Positions 22,572 through 32,683 are shown, counted from the stretch's first letter. The stretch is DNA of 64,000 bases from Ideonella sp. (GCF_016702655.1 NZ_JADJDO010000027.1:1-64000); one strand, 5' to 3'. The notes: generated from the letters alone by a model not told the origin. Made by a program: numbers and translations.

Positions 22572-23765
22572 TCAGTCGCCGGGCGCGCGCAGCGGCCGCT
22601 GCCGCGCGGCGAGCAGCGCGCCGAGCGCGAGTGCAGCGGCCGAGAAGACAAAGCCGCGCTCGAGCCCGCCGGGCCCATCGGCAACCCAGCCGACCGCCGC
22701 CGGACCGAAGATCTGCCCGACCGCGAACACGATCGTGAACGCGGCGATCCCGCGCGGCCAGGCAGCCGGTGCGAGGTTGTGGCGCACGAGCGCGGTCGTC
22801 GACGCGACGAGCGAGAGGAAGACGCTGCCGAACAGCGCGCCCGACGCGAACGCCGCCGCCGCGTGCGGCGCGAGCACCGGCAGCAGCGTCGCCAGCGCGA
22901 GCAGCGCGTTCAGCAGCGCGAGCGGCACCCCGCCGCGGTGGCGCTGCAGCAGCGCGGCCCAGATCCACGGCGACGCCATCACGCCGCCGCCGAGCAGCAC
23001 GTAGAACGCGCTCACGAGCGCCGGCGCGAGCCCCTGCTCGCGCAGCAGCGTGACGACGAAGGTCATGTAGCCGATGTAGCCGACGCCGAACAGCAGGTAG
23101 GCGGCGAGCGCGAACGCAAAGCCGCGCCACGCGAACTTGCCCGCTGCCGGGCTCGCCGCGCTCGGCGCGGGCGCCGGCGGGACGGCGCGCGTCGCGCGCG
23201 CGACGACACCGGTCGCAAGCAGCGCGAGCGCTGCCAGCAGCAGCCACGCGCCCTGCCAGGGGTGGGCGAGCGGCAGCGTCAGCGACGCCGGCACGACGAG
23301 CGCCGACGCGACGATGCCCGCGCCGGTGCCGCCGTAGAAGATGCCGAGCACCAGGCCGGCCGACCCCGCGTGCGCCGACGCCAGGCGCGCGGCGAGCAGA
23401 CCGCCGCTGACGAACATCGCCGCGCTCGCGACGCCCGACAGCAGGCGCAGCGCGTAGAGCGGCGCATCGGTGCCCACGAGCCCGTGTGCGGCGAGCAGCA
23501 GCGTTGTCCCCACGCCGCCGCCGACGAGCAGCGTGCGCGCGTCGTGGCGCGCAAGCCAGCGCGGCGCCAGGAGCGCGCCGATCAGGTAGCCGGCCGCGTT
23601 GGCGGTGTTCATCGCGCCGCCGGTGAAGTAGCTCCAGCCGAGGTCGGCGCGCATCGGCGGCAGCAGCAGCGCGTAGGAAAAGCGCGCCAGGCCGAGCGAG
23701 ACGGCCGCGGCGAGCGACAGCCCGGCCGCCGTGCGCAGGGTCGCGGCGCGCTCGTCGCTGCTCAC
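22572..23765 (-). CDS. MFS transporter, YbfB/YjiJ-like
   Basis: 397-residue membrane protein with about 12 hydrophobic helices. It starts (GTG, 23765) with LSLAAAVSLGLARFSYALLL, GWSYFTGGAMNTANAAGYLI and GIFYGGTGAGIVASALVVPA, a pattern typical of the YbfB/YjiJ family of MFS permeases. The substrate is unknown. The GTG start overlaps the stop of the upstream HAD phosphatase gene by four bases, so the two are probably cotranslated. Intact frame. Confidence 0.8.
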   Translation of the reverse strand: MSSDERAATLRTAAGLSLAAAVSLGLARFSYALLLPPMRADLGWSYFTGGAMNTANAAGYLIGALLAPRWLARHDARTLLVGGGVGTTLLLAAHGLVGTDAPLYALRLLSGVASAAMFVSGGLLAARLASAHAGSAGLVLGIFYGGTGAGIVASALVVPASLTLPLAHPWQGAWLLLAALALLATGVVARATRAVPPAPAPSAASPAAGKFAWRGFAFALAAYLLFGVGYIGYMTFVVTLLREQGLAPALVSAFYVLLGGGVMASPWIWAALLQRHRGGVPLALLNALLALATLLPVLAPHAAAAFASGALFGSVFLSLVASTTALVRHNLAPAAWPRGIAAFTIVFAVGQIFGPAAVGWVADGPGGLERGFVFSAAALALGALLAARQRPLRAPGD

Positions 23766-24565
23766 TGTGCGGCCCGCGCTGCGAGCATCGCGTCGGCCAG
23801 CTCGGCAAAGCCCGCCCCTCGCTCGGCGTGCGTGACGAACGCGGGCAGCACCGTCAGCTGCGGCACGAAGCGCGCGATGTTGGCGACCGCCACCGACAGC
23901 GGGATGTGCTCGAACATCTCTTGATCGTTGGTCGAGTCGCCGGCATAGACCCACTCTGCGGGCTGCAGCGGCGTGCCTAGGCAGCGCTGCACGGCCCACT
24001 GCGCGCCGCTCCACTTGGTGTGCGCCCCGATCCAGCCGTTGACGTGGATCGAGCTCACGGTCGCGTTCAGGCCGTGCGCGCGCATCAGTGCGGCGACTTC
24101 GGCGATGCGCCGCGCGTCGAGGTGCGCGAACTCGCTGTGATCGACGGCGATGTCGGTCAGCCGGCCGGCGCTGTCGGCGGCGAGCCGCGCGCCCGGGACG
24201 GCCTCCAGCACGGCCCGGGCGCAAGCCTGCAGGCGCGCGTAGTTGCGCTGGCGCGTCTCGTCGTCCTGCGTGTAGTCGCGTTCAACGCGGCCCGATGCCG
24301 CGCGCAACATCACGCCGCCGTTCTCGGCCACGATGGCCAGCACCGGCCAGGCCGCCGCAAACGGTTCGCTCCAGCCCGAGGGGCGGCCGGTGATCGCGAT
24401 CACCGGCACGCCCTGGGCGTGCAAGCGCTGCAGCGCGGCGAGCGCGACGGGCTCGATCGCGCCATCGCGGGTCAGGGTGTCGTCGATGTCGGTCAGCACG
24501 CCGCGCGCCGCACGCAGGCGCGCGGGTACGAGTTCGGCCAGGGGTCGCAGGCGGGGCTCGGGCAT
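23762..24565 (-). CDS. HAD-superfamily phosphatase (Cof/MPGP-like)
   Basis: 267-residue HAD hydrolase. Motif I is GVLTDIDDTLTRDG (nucleophile and acid-base Asp in DIDDT), motif II VIAITGRPSGW, motif III in HTKWSGAQWAVQRCL (Lys), and motif IV YAGDSTNDQEMF. The C2-type cap between motifs II and III places it with Cof-like and mannosyl-3-phosphoglycerate phosphatases, which act on sugar phosphates. The actual substrate is not evident. It is translationally coupled to the downstream MFS permease. Confidence 0.8.
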   Translation of the reverse strand: MPEPRLRPLAELVPARLRAARGVLTDIDDTLTRDGAIEPVALAALQRLHAQGVPVIAITGRPSGWSEPFAAAWPVLAIVAENGGVMLRAASGRVERDYTQDDETRQRNYARLQACARAVLEAVPGARLAADSAGRLTDIAVDHSEFAHLDARRIAEVAALMRAHGLNATVSSIHVNGWIGAHTKWSGAQWAVQRCLGTPLQPAEWVYAGDSTNDQEMFEHIPLSVAVANIARFVPQLTVLPAFVTHAERGAGFAELADAMLAARAAQ

Positions 24566-24712
24566 GATCGGCAAAGTCTCGCACAGCGCTGGGCCGGGGC
24601 CTGGGTGGCTCGCACACTTGCCCCACACTCCGACGCGTTGATGACCGTCAAGGCAGGCTGTCACGCAGTTTTCACAATCGAGCGTTGACGACCGACTCCG
24701 AGGAAACCGACC

Positions 24713-25912
24713 ATGGCTCCCAAGGCAAGTGCTCCCGCGAAGACCGGACCCGCACGTCGCGCGCGCGGCAAGCCTGCGGCGCGCAAGCCGCGCCGCGCGC
24801 CGCCCGGCCATCCGCGTCCGGCTACGGCGGGCGATGTCGCGCCGCGGCTGGGCGCGCGCAGCATCGAACGTCAGGTCGTCAAGGAGGCCACCCTCGCCGC
24901 GCAGGGCAAGCAGGCCGAGGCCTTGAAGGACCTTCTGCAGCGTGCAGCCAGGGGCGACGGCCACGAGGCACTGCAGCACCTTCAGGCGACGATCGCCGGC
25001 GCCTCGCCCGACGACGTGCAGGCGCTGCGCCAGGCGCTGTTCAGGCGTGAGACGACCACGCTGCCGGGCGAGCGCGATCCCGACACCGAACTCGCGGCCA
25101 ACTGGCGCGACGGCGGCTACCCCTACCAGAACCTGCTTTCGCGCAAGAGCTACGAGAAGCAGAAATACCGCCTGCAGGTCGAGCTGCTCAAGCTGCAGGC
25201 CTGGGTCAAGGACACCGGCCAGCGCGTCGTGATCCTGTTCGAGGGCCGCGACGCCGCCGGCAAGGGCGGCACGATCAAGCGCTTCATGGAGCACCTGAAC
25301 CCGCGCGGCGCGCGCGTCGTCGCGCTCGAGAAGCCGTCCGAGATCGAGCGCGGGCAGTGGTACTTCCAGCGCTACACGCAGCACCTGCCGACGCGCGGCG
25401 AGATCGTGCTCTTCGATCGCAGCTGGTACAACCGCGCCGGCGTCGAGCGCGTGATGGGCTTCTGCAGCGACGACGAGTACCTCGAGTTCATGCGCCAGGC
25501 GCCCGAGTTCGAGCGCCACCTCTCGCGCAGCGGCGTGCACCTGTTCAAGCTCTGGTTCTCGGTCAGCCGCGAGGAGCAGCGGCGCCGCTTCAAGGAGCGC
25601 CGCAGCCACCCGCTCAAGCAGTGGAAGCTCTCGCCGATCGACCTGGCCTCGCTCGACCGCTGGGACGACTACACGCACGCCAAGGAGGCGATGTTCATGC
25701 ACACCGACACCGCCGATGCGGCGTGGACGGTGATCAAGTCGGACTGCAAGAAGCGCGCGCGCCTCAACGCGCTGCGCTACGTGCTGCACCGCCTGCCCTA
25801 CACCAACAAGGACCTCGCCGGCATCGGGCCGCTCGATGCGCTGATCGTCGGCCGTGCCGCGCTGCCGAACGACCGCGGGATCGACTTCATGCCGGCCAAC
25901 GGCTCGACGTAG
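24713..25912 (+). CDS. ppk2: Polyphosphate kinase 2 (PPK2)
   Basis: 399-residue enzyme that moves phosphate between polyphosphate and nucleoside di- or monophosphates. A basic, low-complexity N-terminal tail of about 45 residues (KTGPARRARGKPAARKPRR) precedes a helical region. The kinase core has Walker A EGRDAAGKGG at 177-186 and the Walker B-type DRSWYNR at 235-241, with lid-region SREEQRRRFKERRSHPLKQW. One PPK2 domain only. ATG follows GAGGAAACCGACC. It converges on htpX with 15 bp between stops. Confidence 0.9.
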   Translation: MAPKASAPAKTGPARRARGKPAARKPRRAPPGHPRPATAGDVAPRLGARSIERQVVKEATLAAQGKQAEALKDLLQRAARGDGHEALQHLQATIAGASPDDVQALRQALFRRETTTLPGERDPDTELAANWRDGGYPYQNLLSRKSYEKQKYRLQVELLKLQAWVKDTGQRVVILFEGRDAAGKGGTIKRFMEHLNPRGARVVALEKPSEIERGQWYFQRYTQHLPTRGEIVLFDRSWYNRAGVERVMGFCSDDEYLEFMRQAPEFERHLSRSGVHLFKLWFSVSREEQRRRFKERRSHPLKQWKLSPIDLASLDRWDDYTHAKEAMFMHTDTADAAWTVIKSDCKKRARLNALRYVLHRLPYTNKDLAGIGPLDALIVGRAALPNDRGIDFMPANGST

Positions 25913-25927
25913 CGCGCCGCGCCGCGA

Positions 25928-26806
25928 TCAGCTTTGCGCCTGCTGGAGGCGCGCGATGCGCTCCTCGATCGGCGGATGGCTGGCGAGCAGCGCGAGCATG
26001 CCGCCGGGCCGGGCGCTGATGCCCATGGCCTGCAGCGTCTTGGGCATTTCGCCCGGGTCGAGCTTGCCCAGGCGCGCCAGTGCGTGGATCATCGGCTGGC
26101 GGCGGCCCATGAACTGCGCGGCACCGGCGTCGGCGCGGAACTCGCGCTGGCGCGAGAACCAGGCGACGATCATCGCCGCGAGCACGCCCAGCATCAGGTC
26201 GAGCACGATCGTCGTCGCGAAGTAGCCGATGCCCGGGCCTTCGTTCTGGTTGCGCAGCACGACGCGGTCGACGACGTAGCCGATCACGCGCGACAGGAAG
26301 ACGACGAAGGTGTTCATCACGCCCTGGATCAACGTGAGCGTGACCATGTCGCCGTTGGCGACATGCGCGACCTCGTGCCCGATCACGGCCTCGACCTCTT
26401 CGCGCGACATCGACTGCAGCAGCCCGGTCGAGACGGCGACCAGCGCCGAGTTCTTGAAGGCGCCGGTCGCAAAGGCGTTGGGGGCGCCCTCGTAGATGCC
26501 GACCTCGGGCATCGCGACGCCGGCCTGGCCGGCAAAGCGGCGCACCGTGGCGACGATCCAGGCATGGGTCGGATCGGTCGAGTCGTTGACGATCTGCAGC
26601 CCCATCGTCCACTTGGCCATGGGCTTGCTGATCAGCAGCGAGATGAACGCGCCGCCGAAGCCGATGACGAGCGCGAAGCCGAGCAGTGCAGTCAGGTCCA
26701 GGCCGTTGGCCGACAGGAAACGGTTCAGGCCGAGCAGATTGACCGCGAGGCCGAGCACCAGCATCACGGCCAGGTTGGTGAGCAGGAAGAGGGCGATGCG
26801 TTTCAT
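25928..26806 (-). CDS. htpX: Membrane metalloprotease HtpX (M48B)
   Basis: Zinc protease of inner-membrane quality control. 292 residues. The first two membrane helices are LFLLTNLAVMLVLGLAVNLL and LLGFALVIGFGGAFISLLIS. Catalytic HEVAH is at 144-148, then two further helices and the downstream Glu ligand region SRQREFRADAGAA. All hallmarks are present and the frame is intact. It is followed on the plus strand by ppk2 in convergent orientation and preceded by a DUF533 gene on the same strand. Confidence 0.95.
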   Translation of the reverse strand: MKRIALFLLTNLAVMLVLGLAVNLLGLNRFLSANGLDLTALLGFALVIGFGGAFISLLISKPMAKWTMGLQIVNDSTDPTHAWIVATVRRFAGQAGVAMPEVGIYEGAPNAFATGAFKNSALVAVSTGLLQSMSREEVEAVIGHEVAHVANGDMVTLTLIQGVMNTFVVFLSRVIGYVVDRVVLRNQNEGPGIGYFATTIVLDLMLGVLAAMIVAWFSRQREFRADAGAAQFMGRRQPMIHALARLGKLDPGEMPKTLQAMGISARPGGMLALLASHPPIEERIARLQQAQS

Positions 26807-26885
26807 GGAGTCGTTCGGGGAACGGGTAGCGGAGTGGTGTACATGGGGGCGTCTGCAGCCGCCTCCAGGGCAGGGGCGCCCGATG

Positions 26886-27605
26886 TCATGCCGCCGCTGC
26901 CTGCGCCCGCAGCTCGGAGCGCAGCCCCTCGGGCAGGCGCAGCTGCCGCGCGAGCTCGTCGAGGTAGGCCCGCTCCATGAAGCTCGTCTCGTCGGCCACG
27001 AGCAGGCTGGCCAGGTACATCTCCGCAGCGAGTTCGGGCGAGGTCGCTGCGCGCGCAACCTCGGCCGGGTCGAGCGGACGTCGCACTTCTTCCTCGACCC
27101 AGCGCCGCTGGGCCGGATCGGCCTCGATGCGCGCAAGCTCGGCCTCGAGCAGGCCGCGTTCGCGCTCGTCGAGATGGCCGTCGGACTTGGCGGCGCCGAT
27201 CATGGCAACGAGCACGGCGCGGCTGTGCAGTTCCACTTCGGGCGCGGGCAGCCGATCCACGGTGCGCGGCGCCTGCGAACGCGCGATTTCCCACGACGCG
27301 TCGGCGGCGGCTTCGGCGCCCTGCGTGGCGCCCGGGCGCGGCTGCTGCGCCTGCCACTGCGTGTAGGCGCGATAGGCCATCGCGCCCAGGGCGGCGACGC
27401 CGCCGACCTTGAGCACCGATCCGCCCATCTTGCGCCCCCGCTTGCTGCCCAGCAGCAGTCCGAGCGCGCCGCCGGCGGCCGTACCGGCGACGAACTTCGC
27501 CCAATCCGGCGCCGGCCCCGCGGCGGGACCGCCCGGCCTGGGGCTCCCGCCCATCATCGACAGGCCGGAGTTGAGCAGTTGCTCGAGCATGTTGTGTGCA
27601 GTCAT
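26886..27605 (-). CDS. DUF533/YebE-like protein with TerB-like domain
   Basis: 239 residues. An N-terminal hydrophilic stretch is followed by glycine-rich hydrophobic segments (FVAGTAAGGALGLLLGSKRG, GGSVLKVGGVAALGAMAYRA) and a C-terminal TerB-like helical domain (VELHSRAVLVAMIGAAKSDG, HLDERERGLLEAELARIEAD). This is the arrangement of YebE/DUF533 inner-membrane proteins, whose function is not established. It lies 79 bp upstream of htpX on the same strand; E. coli yebE is likewise linked to envelope stress, though that is only suggestive here. Confidence 0.8.
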   Translation of the reverse strand: MTAHNMLEQLLNSGLSMMGGSPRPGGPAAGPAPDWAKFVAGTAAGGALGLLLGSKRGRKMGGSVLKVGGVAALGAMAYRAYTQWQAQQPRPGATQGAEAAADASWEIARSQAPRTVDRLPAPEVELHSRAVLVAMIGAAKSDGHLDERERGLLEAELARIEADPAQRRWVEEEVRRPLDPAEVARAATSPELAAEMYLASLLVADETSFMERAYLDELARQLRLPEGLRSELRAQAAAA

Positions 27606-27794
27606 CGGGTGATCATCCTCTTGCCGGTGGCGCGACCGATCGGGCGCGCTGCATTGACCGGCCCGGCGCAGGGAGGTTCCCCGCAGCGCTGGCGCAGCCG
27701 CCGGGGAAGCGCCAGAATGGGCTTGCAGCCGGCCCGGTGCGTGCATCGTGGGATGTGCCGAGCTTGTTCGCCAGATTTACTTCGCAGGGTTTCC

Positions 27795-28457
27795 ATGGCC
27801 CCATTACCTCTCCTGCACTTCGACATCTGGCGCCGGCGGGCGCTCGGCCGGCTCGCAAGGTCGGCGGCCCTCGCGGCAGCAGCTCCGGGCCTGCCGCTGT
27901 TGGGTGCGGCGCACGCGGCGGGGTCATTGCGCCTGACGCCGGCGCAGTCCGAGGGGCCCTTCTATCCGGTCGATCTGCCCGCGGATACCGACGCGGACCT
28001 GCTGGCCCATGGCGAGCGGCGCTACCTGCGCGGCCAGCCGGCCTGGGTCGAGGGTGTGGTCGTCGACGCGGCGGGCCAGCCGGTGCGCGGCGCGAGCGTC
28101 GAGATCTGGCAGTGCGACGCCGACGGCCACTACCGCCATCCCGGCGACGGCAACCGCGCCGACCCGGCCTTCCAGGCTTTCGGCCGGGCGAGCGTCGACC
28201 CCGAAGGACGTTACCGCTTCCGCACGCTGCGCCCGGTGGCCTACAGCGGGCGCACGCCGCATATCCACGTCAAGGTGCGGATCGCGCAGCGCACGCTGCT
28301 GACGACGCAGCTCTATGTCGAGGGCGACCCGGGCAACGAGCGCGACCCGCTGTGGCGCAGCCTGCGCGACCCGGCGGACCGTGCGGCGCTGACCGTGCCG
28401 TTTCGCCCCGGCGCCGACGGGCTGCGGGCGCAGTTCACGATCGTCGTCGCGACCTGA
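27795..28457 (+). CDS. Exported intradiol ring-cleavage dioxygenase-like protein
   Basis: 220 residues. The N-terminus WRRRALGRLARSAALAAAAP with a hydrophobic run and GAAHA is a probable Tat-type or lipoprotein-like export signal. The mature part has the intradiol dioxygenase fold: SEGPFYPVDLP, VVDAAGQPVRGASVEIWQCD, then candidate iron ligands Tyr in GHYRHP, Tyr in PVAYSGRTPH and the histidines of RTPHIHVKV. It resembles protocatechuate 3,4-dioxygenase beta subunits, but exported homologues of this kind are poorly characterised. No partner subunit is nearby. Confidence 0.75.
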   Translation: MAPLPLLHFDIWRRRALGRLARSAALAAAAPGLPLLGAAHAAGSLRLTPAQSEGPFYPVDLPADTDADLLAHGERRYLRGQPAWVEGVVVDAAGQPVRGASVEIWQCDADGHYRHPGDGNRADPAFQAFGRASVDPEGRYRFRTLRPVAYSGRTPHIHVKVRIAQRTLLTTQLYVEGDPGNERDPLWRSLRDPADRAALTVPFRPGADGLRAQFTIVVAT

Positions 28458-28518
28458 CGGGGCACCGCAGCTGCGGAGCACCTGAGCGGCGACGTCGGGC
28501 GGCCGGGCCGAGTCTGTC

Positions 28519-28524
28519 TATAAT
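28519..28524 (+). promoter_or_regulatory. Probable ahcY promoter -10 box (TATAAT)
   Basis: Perfect TATAAT ten bases before the start of the SAH riboswitch sequence, giving transcription start close to the riboswitch 5' end. Confidence 0.65.
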
Positions 28525-28534
28525 CGTGCCCGTT

Positions 28535-28610
28535 CCGAGGAGCGCTGCGAGACCCCCGCATAGGTGCGGCGTGCGTCCCAGGCTCGGCAACGATTTTCAA
28601 CCGCGCTCGT
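28535..28610 (+). promoter_or_regulatory. S-adenosylhomocysteine (SAH) riboswitch
   Basis: The conserved core is present: CCGAGGAGCGCTGCGA, a variable hairpin (ACCCCCGCATAGGTGCGGCG region), then CCCAGGCTCGG and AACG...CCGCGCTC. CCGAG pairs with CTCGG to form P1, and GAGCGC (28539-28544) can pair with GCGCTC (28603-28608) to form the pseudoknot. It lies directly upstream of ahcY, the classic location, and would raise AhcY synthesis when SAH accumulates. Confidence 0.9.
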
Positions 28611-28690
28611 CCCACCGTCCGGTGCGGCGAGCCCTCCAGCAGCCGTGACGACCGAGCGGTGGTGTCCAACCACCTGAACCGGAGATGTCC

Positions 28691-30133
<1,443 letters not shown>

Positions 30134-30150
30134 TTGACATGCCGCCGGCT

Positions 30151-30192
30151 TGGTTCCATAGTGGAACCATGGTTTCATTATGGAGCTGAAAC
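30151..30192. promoter_or_regulatory. Paired inverted repeats upstream of a toxin-antitoxin operon
   Basis: TGGTTCCA-TAG-TGGAACCA (30151-30169, 8-bp arms) is followed by GTTTCA-N9-TGAAAC (30172-30192), which ends at the antitoxin start codon. Twin sites of this kind fit binding by a dimer of FitA/VapB-type antitoxin-toxin complexes. Confidence 0.5.
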
Positions 30193-30507
30193 ATGCCTGT
30201 CAACTTGTCGATCAAAGAGGTTCCCGATGCCACGGCCGATCGCCTGCGTGCCAGAGCCCTGCGCAACCATCGGTCATTGCAGGGCGAGCTGATGGCCATC
30301 ATCGAGCGCGCGGCCAACGAACCGGCGGACATGCCCGAACCTGTGGCGGTCACACGGCCCGCGGCGCGCGAGCGACTGCTTCGCGGCTGGAAGACGGTCG
30401 AGGATCTGGTGGCCGAACGTCGCGCGGCTGGCGGGGCGCCCGTCGCTGCGCCAGCGGGCGTGCCGCTGGCAGTGGACATCATCCGCGCGGACCGCGACAG
30501 CCGATGA
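30193..30507 (+). CDS. FitA/VapB-like antitoxin
   Basis: 104-residue protein with an N-terminal ribbon-helix-helix: MPVNLSIKEVPDATADRLRA and ALRNHRSLQGELMAIIERA, as in FitA-type antitoxins (VxNLSIKxVPD). The C-terminal tail (RLLRGWKTVEDLVAERRAAG) would occlude the toxin. Its stop overlaps the toxin ATG by four bases. Two inverted repeats end at its start codon. Confidence 0.85.
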   Translation: MPVNLSIKEVPDATADRLRARALRNHRSLQGELMAIIERAANEPADMPEPVAVTRPAARERLLRGWKTVEDLVAERRAAGGAPVAAPAGVPLAVDIIRADRDSR

Positions 30508-30965
30508 CCACCGCCGATGCCGGGCCGCCCGCACCGCGAGTGCTCTATGTCGCCGAGCCCCCGGCCGTGTGGGCGCAGCGCCCTCCCGTGGTGGCCGACT
30601 GCAGCGTCGTCGCGGCCCTGGTGTTCGCCGAGCCGTCGTGCGACGAAGCCGCCGGGATGCTCAGCCACAAGGCAGTGCACGCGCCGGCGCTGCTGCCGTT
30701 CGAAGTGGCCAATGTGGCGCGAACGAAGCTGCGCGCCGGCGCTCAGCCCGAGCAGGTGGCGAACGCGGTGCGCGACTTCGCCGAGCAACGCATCGCGCTG
30801 CACCCGGTGCCGCCCGAGGCGATGCTGCAACTCGCGCTGGACTATGAGCTGAGCGCCTACGACGCTGCCTATCTGTGGCTGGCGGCCGAGATGAAAGCGC
30901 CGTTGGCGACCTTCGATCGCAAGCTCGCACAGGCTGCACGTGGGCATCTGGGCGGCATCGAGTGA
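30504..30965 (+). CDS. VapC/FitB-type PIN-domain toxin
   Basis: 153-residue PIN-domain RNase. Acidic metal ligands are in VVADCSVVAALVFAEPS (Asp), LLPFEVANVARTKLRAG (Glu), ELSAYDAAYLWLAAEM (Asp) and LATFDRKLAQAAR (Asp). The canonical PIN start (VVADCS) is preceded by about 28 residues rich in Pro and Ala, more than usual, so translation could begin later, but ATG at 30504 is coupled to the antitoxin stop. It is inserted between ahcY and tlyA, splitting the methyl-cycle genes. Confidence 0.85.
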   Translation: MTTADAGPPAPRVLYVAEPPAVWAQRPPVVADCSVVAALVFAEPSCDEAAGMLSHKAVHAPALLPFEVANVARTKLRAGAQPEQVANAVRDFAEQRIALHPVPPEAMLQLALDYELSAYDAAYLWLAAEMKAPLATFDRKLAQAARGHLGGIE

Positions 30966-31049
30966 GCGCCCACCCATGACCGACGCTCGCCAACGCTGTG
31001 CTGCGCCGCCTGCCCGCAGGCGATTCGGCACCGACGGCGGGGCAACGCC

Positions 31050-31820
31050 ATGCGTGCCGATCAACTGATCCTCGCCCGCGGCTTGGCCCCGACGAGGTCT
31101 GCCGCGCGCCGCCTGATCGACGGCGGTGCGGCACAGTGGCGCGGCGCACGCGGCTGGGCGGTCTGCACCAAAGCGGGCGAGGATGTGCCGCAGGACGCGG
31201 AGCTGCGCATCACCGACGACGCCGAGCTGCGCTGGGCCTCGCGCGCCGGCCTCAAGCTCGACGCCGCGCTCGGGCGCAGCGGCATCGACGTGGGCGGCCT
31301 CGTCTGCCTCGACGCCGGCCAGGGCAGCGGCGGCTTCACCGATGTTCTGCTCAGCCGTGGCGCGCTGCGCGTCGTGGGTTTCGATGTCGGTCACGGTCAG
31401 CTGAGCAAGCGGCTGCGCAACGACGCGCGCGTCGTTGCACTCGAGGGCCTGCATGTGCGCGAACTCGCCGGCTCGGCGCTGGCGGCGCAGGCTCCGGCGG
31501 CCGGCTTCGACCTCATCGTTGCCGACCTGTCGTTCATCTCGCTCGCCGGCGCTTTGCCGCAGCTCGCACCCTGGCTCAGGCCGGGCGGCGATGCGCTGCT
31601 GCTTGCCAAGCCGCAGTTCGAGGTCGGCCCGGCGCATGTCGGCAAGGGCGGCATCGTTCGCGACGCAGCGCAGCTCGCGCGCGTCGAGGCAATGTTTCGC
31701 GCTGCCTGCGCCGATCTGCGCTGGACGGTGCGCGACTATTTCCCGAGCGCCGTCGCCGGCGGCGACGGCAACCAGGAGTTTTTCGTCCGGGCGCAATCCC
31801 AGGCGCAGGAGCACACATGA
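31050..31820 (+). CDS. tlyA: TlyA-family rRNA 2'-O-methyltransferase
   Basis: 256 residues. An N-terminal S4 RNA-binding domain (MRADQLILARGLAPTRSAAR) is followed by a FtsJ-like SAM methyltransferase: SRAGLKLDAAL, motif I CLDAGQGSGGFTDVLLSRGA, LIVADLSFISL and LLLAKPQFEVG. TlyA proteins methylate 16S/23S rRNA; many are annotated as hemolysins, for which nothing here speaks. One difference from the usual motif I (DxGxSTGGF) is GQGSGGF. It overlaps metF by four bases (ATGA). Confidence 0.85.
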   Translation: MRADQLILARGLAPTRSAARRLIDGGAAQWRGARGWAVCTKAGEDVPQDAELRITDDAELRWASRAGLKLDAALGRSGIDVGGLVCLDAGQGSGGFTDVLLSRGALRVVGFDVGHGQLSKRLRNDARVVALEGLHVRELAGSALAAQAPAAGFDLIVADLSFISLAGALPQLAPWLRPGGDALLLAKPQFEVGPAHVGKGGIVRDAAQLARVEAMFRAACADLRWTVRDYFPSAVAGGDGNQEFFVRAQSQAQEHT

Positions 31821-32671
31821 GTTCGACCTCCGCAGCCCCGCCCGCGAGGCTGCCGATCAGCTTCGAGTTCTTTCCGCCCAACACGCCGGTCGGTGACGAG
31901 AAGTTGAAGGACGTGGTGCGCCAGCTCGGGGCGCTGCAACCCGAGTTCTTCAGCGTCACCTACGGCGCCGGCGGCTCGACGCGCGAGAAGACGCTGCGCA
32001 CCGTGCAGGCGATCGCCGCGGCAGGCTTCGAGGCCGCACCGCACCTGTCGTGCGTCGGCTCGACGAGGAGCGGCGTCGCTGACATCCTGGCCACCTATCG
32101 CGCGCAGGCGATCCGGCGCATCGTCGCGCTGCGCGGCGACATGCCCAGCGGTACCGCGAGTGCGGGCGAGTTCCGCTACGCGGCGGAGCTGGTGCGCTTC
32201 ATCCGCGAGACGCAGGGGTCGGATTGGCACATCGAGGTCGCAGCCTATCCCGAGTACCACCCCGAGCAGCGTTATGCCGCGCGCGACCTGCGCCACTATG
32301 TCGACAAGGTCGATGCCGGCGCCAGCTCGGCGATCACGCAGTTCTTCTTCAACGCCGACGCGTATTTCCACTTCGTCGAGCAGACGCGCAAGCTCGGCGC
32401 AACGGTGCCGGTCGTACCCGGCATCATGCCGTTTCACAACTTCGCGAAGATCGCGCAGTTCGCGGCCCGCGACGGGATCGAGATTCCGCGCTGGGTGACG
32501 CTGAAGATGGAGGGCTTCGTCGACGACAGCACCGCGATCCGCGCCTTCGGGCTCGACGTCGTGACGGCACTGTGCGAACGCCTGATTGCCGGCGGCGCGC
32601 CGGGGTTGCACTTCTACACAATGAACCAGGCGCCGCTGACGCTGGAGCTTTGTCGTCGGCTCGGGTTGTGA
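31817..32671 (+). CDS. metF: Methylenetetrahydrofolate reductase MetF
   Basis: 284-residue FAD enzyme that reduces 5,10-methylene-THF to 5-methyl-THF for methionine synthesis. It starts PISFEFFPPNTPVGDEKLKD with the conserved catalytic Glu (FEFFPP). FFSVTYGAGGSTREKT, APHLSCVGSTR, ALRGDMPSG and ITQFFFNADAYFHFVE are all family motifs. The end LHFYTMNQAPLTLELCRRLG is typical. Translationally coupled to tlyA and downstream of ahcY. Confidence 0.95.
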   Translation: MSSTSAAPPARLPISFEFFPPNTPVGDEKLKDVVRQLGALQPEFFSVTYGAGGSTREKTLRTVQAIAAAGFEAAPHLSCVGSTRSGVADILATYRAQAIRRIVALRGDMPSGTASAGEFRYAAELVRFIRETQGSDWHIEVAAYPEYHPEQRYAARDLRHYVDKVDAGASSAITQFFFNADAYFHFVEQTRKLGATVPVVPGIMPFHNFAKIAQFAARDGIEIPRWVTLKMEGFVDDSTAIRAFGLDVVTALCERLIAGGAPGLHFYTMNQAPLTLELCRRLGL

Positions 32672-32683
32672 CGCCGGGAGCCG

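Noticed and set aside
28685..28690. Upstream ATG of ahcY at 28685 as the start
   Set aside because: GGAG ends one base before it, too close for initiation; the ATG at 28691 has proper spacing.
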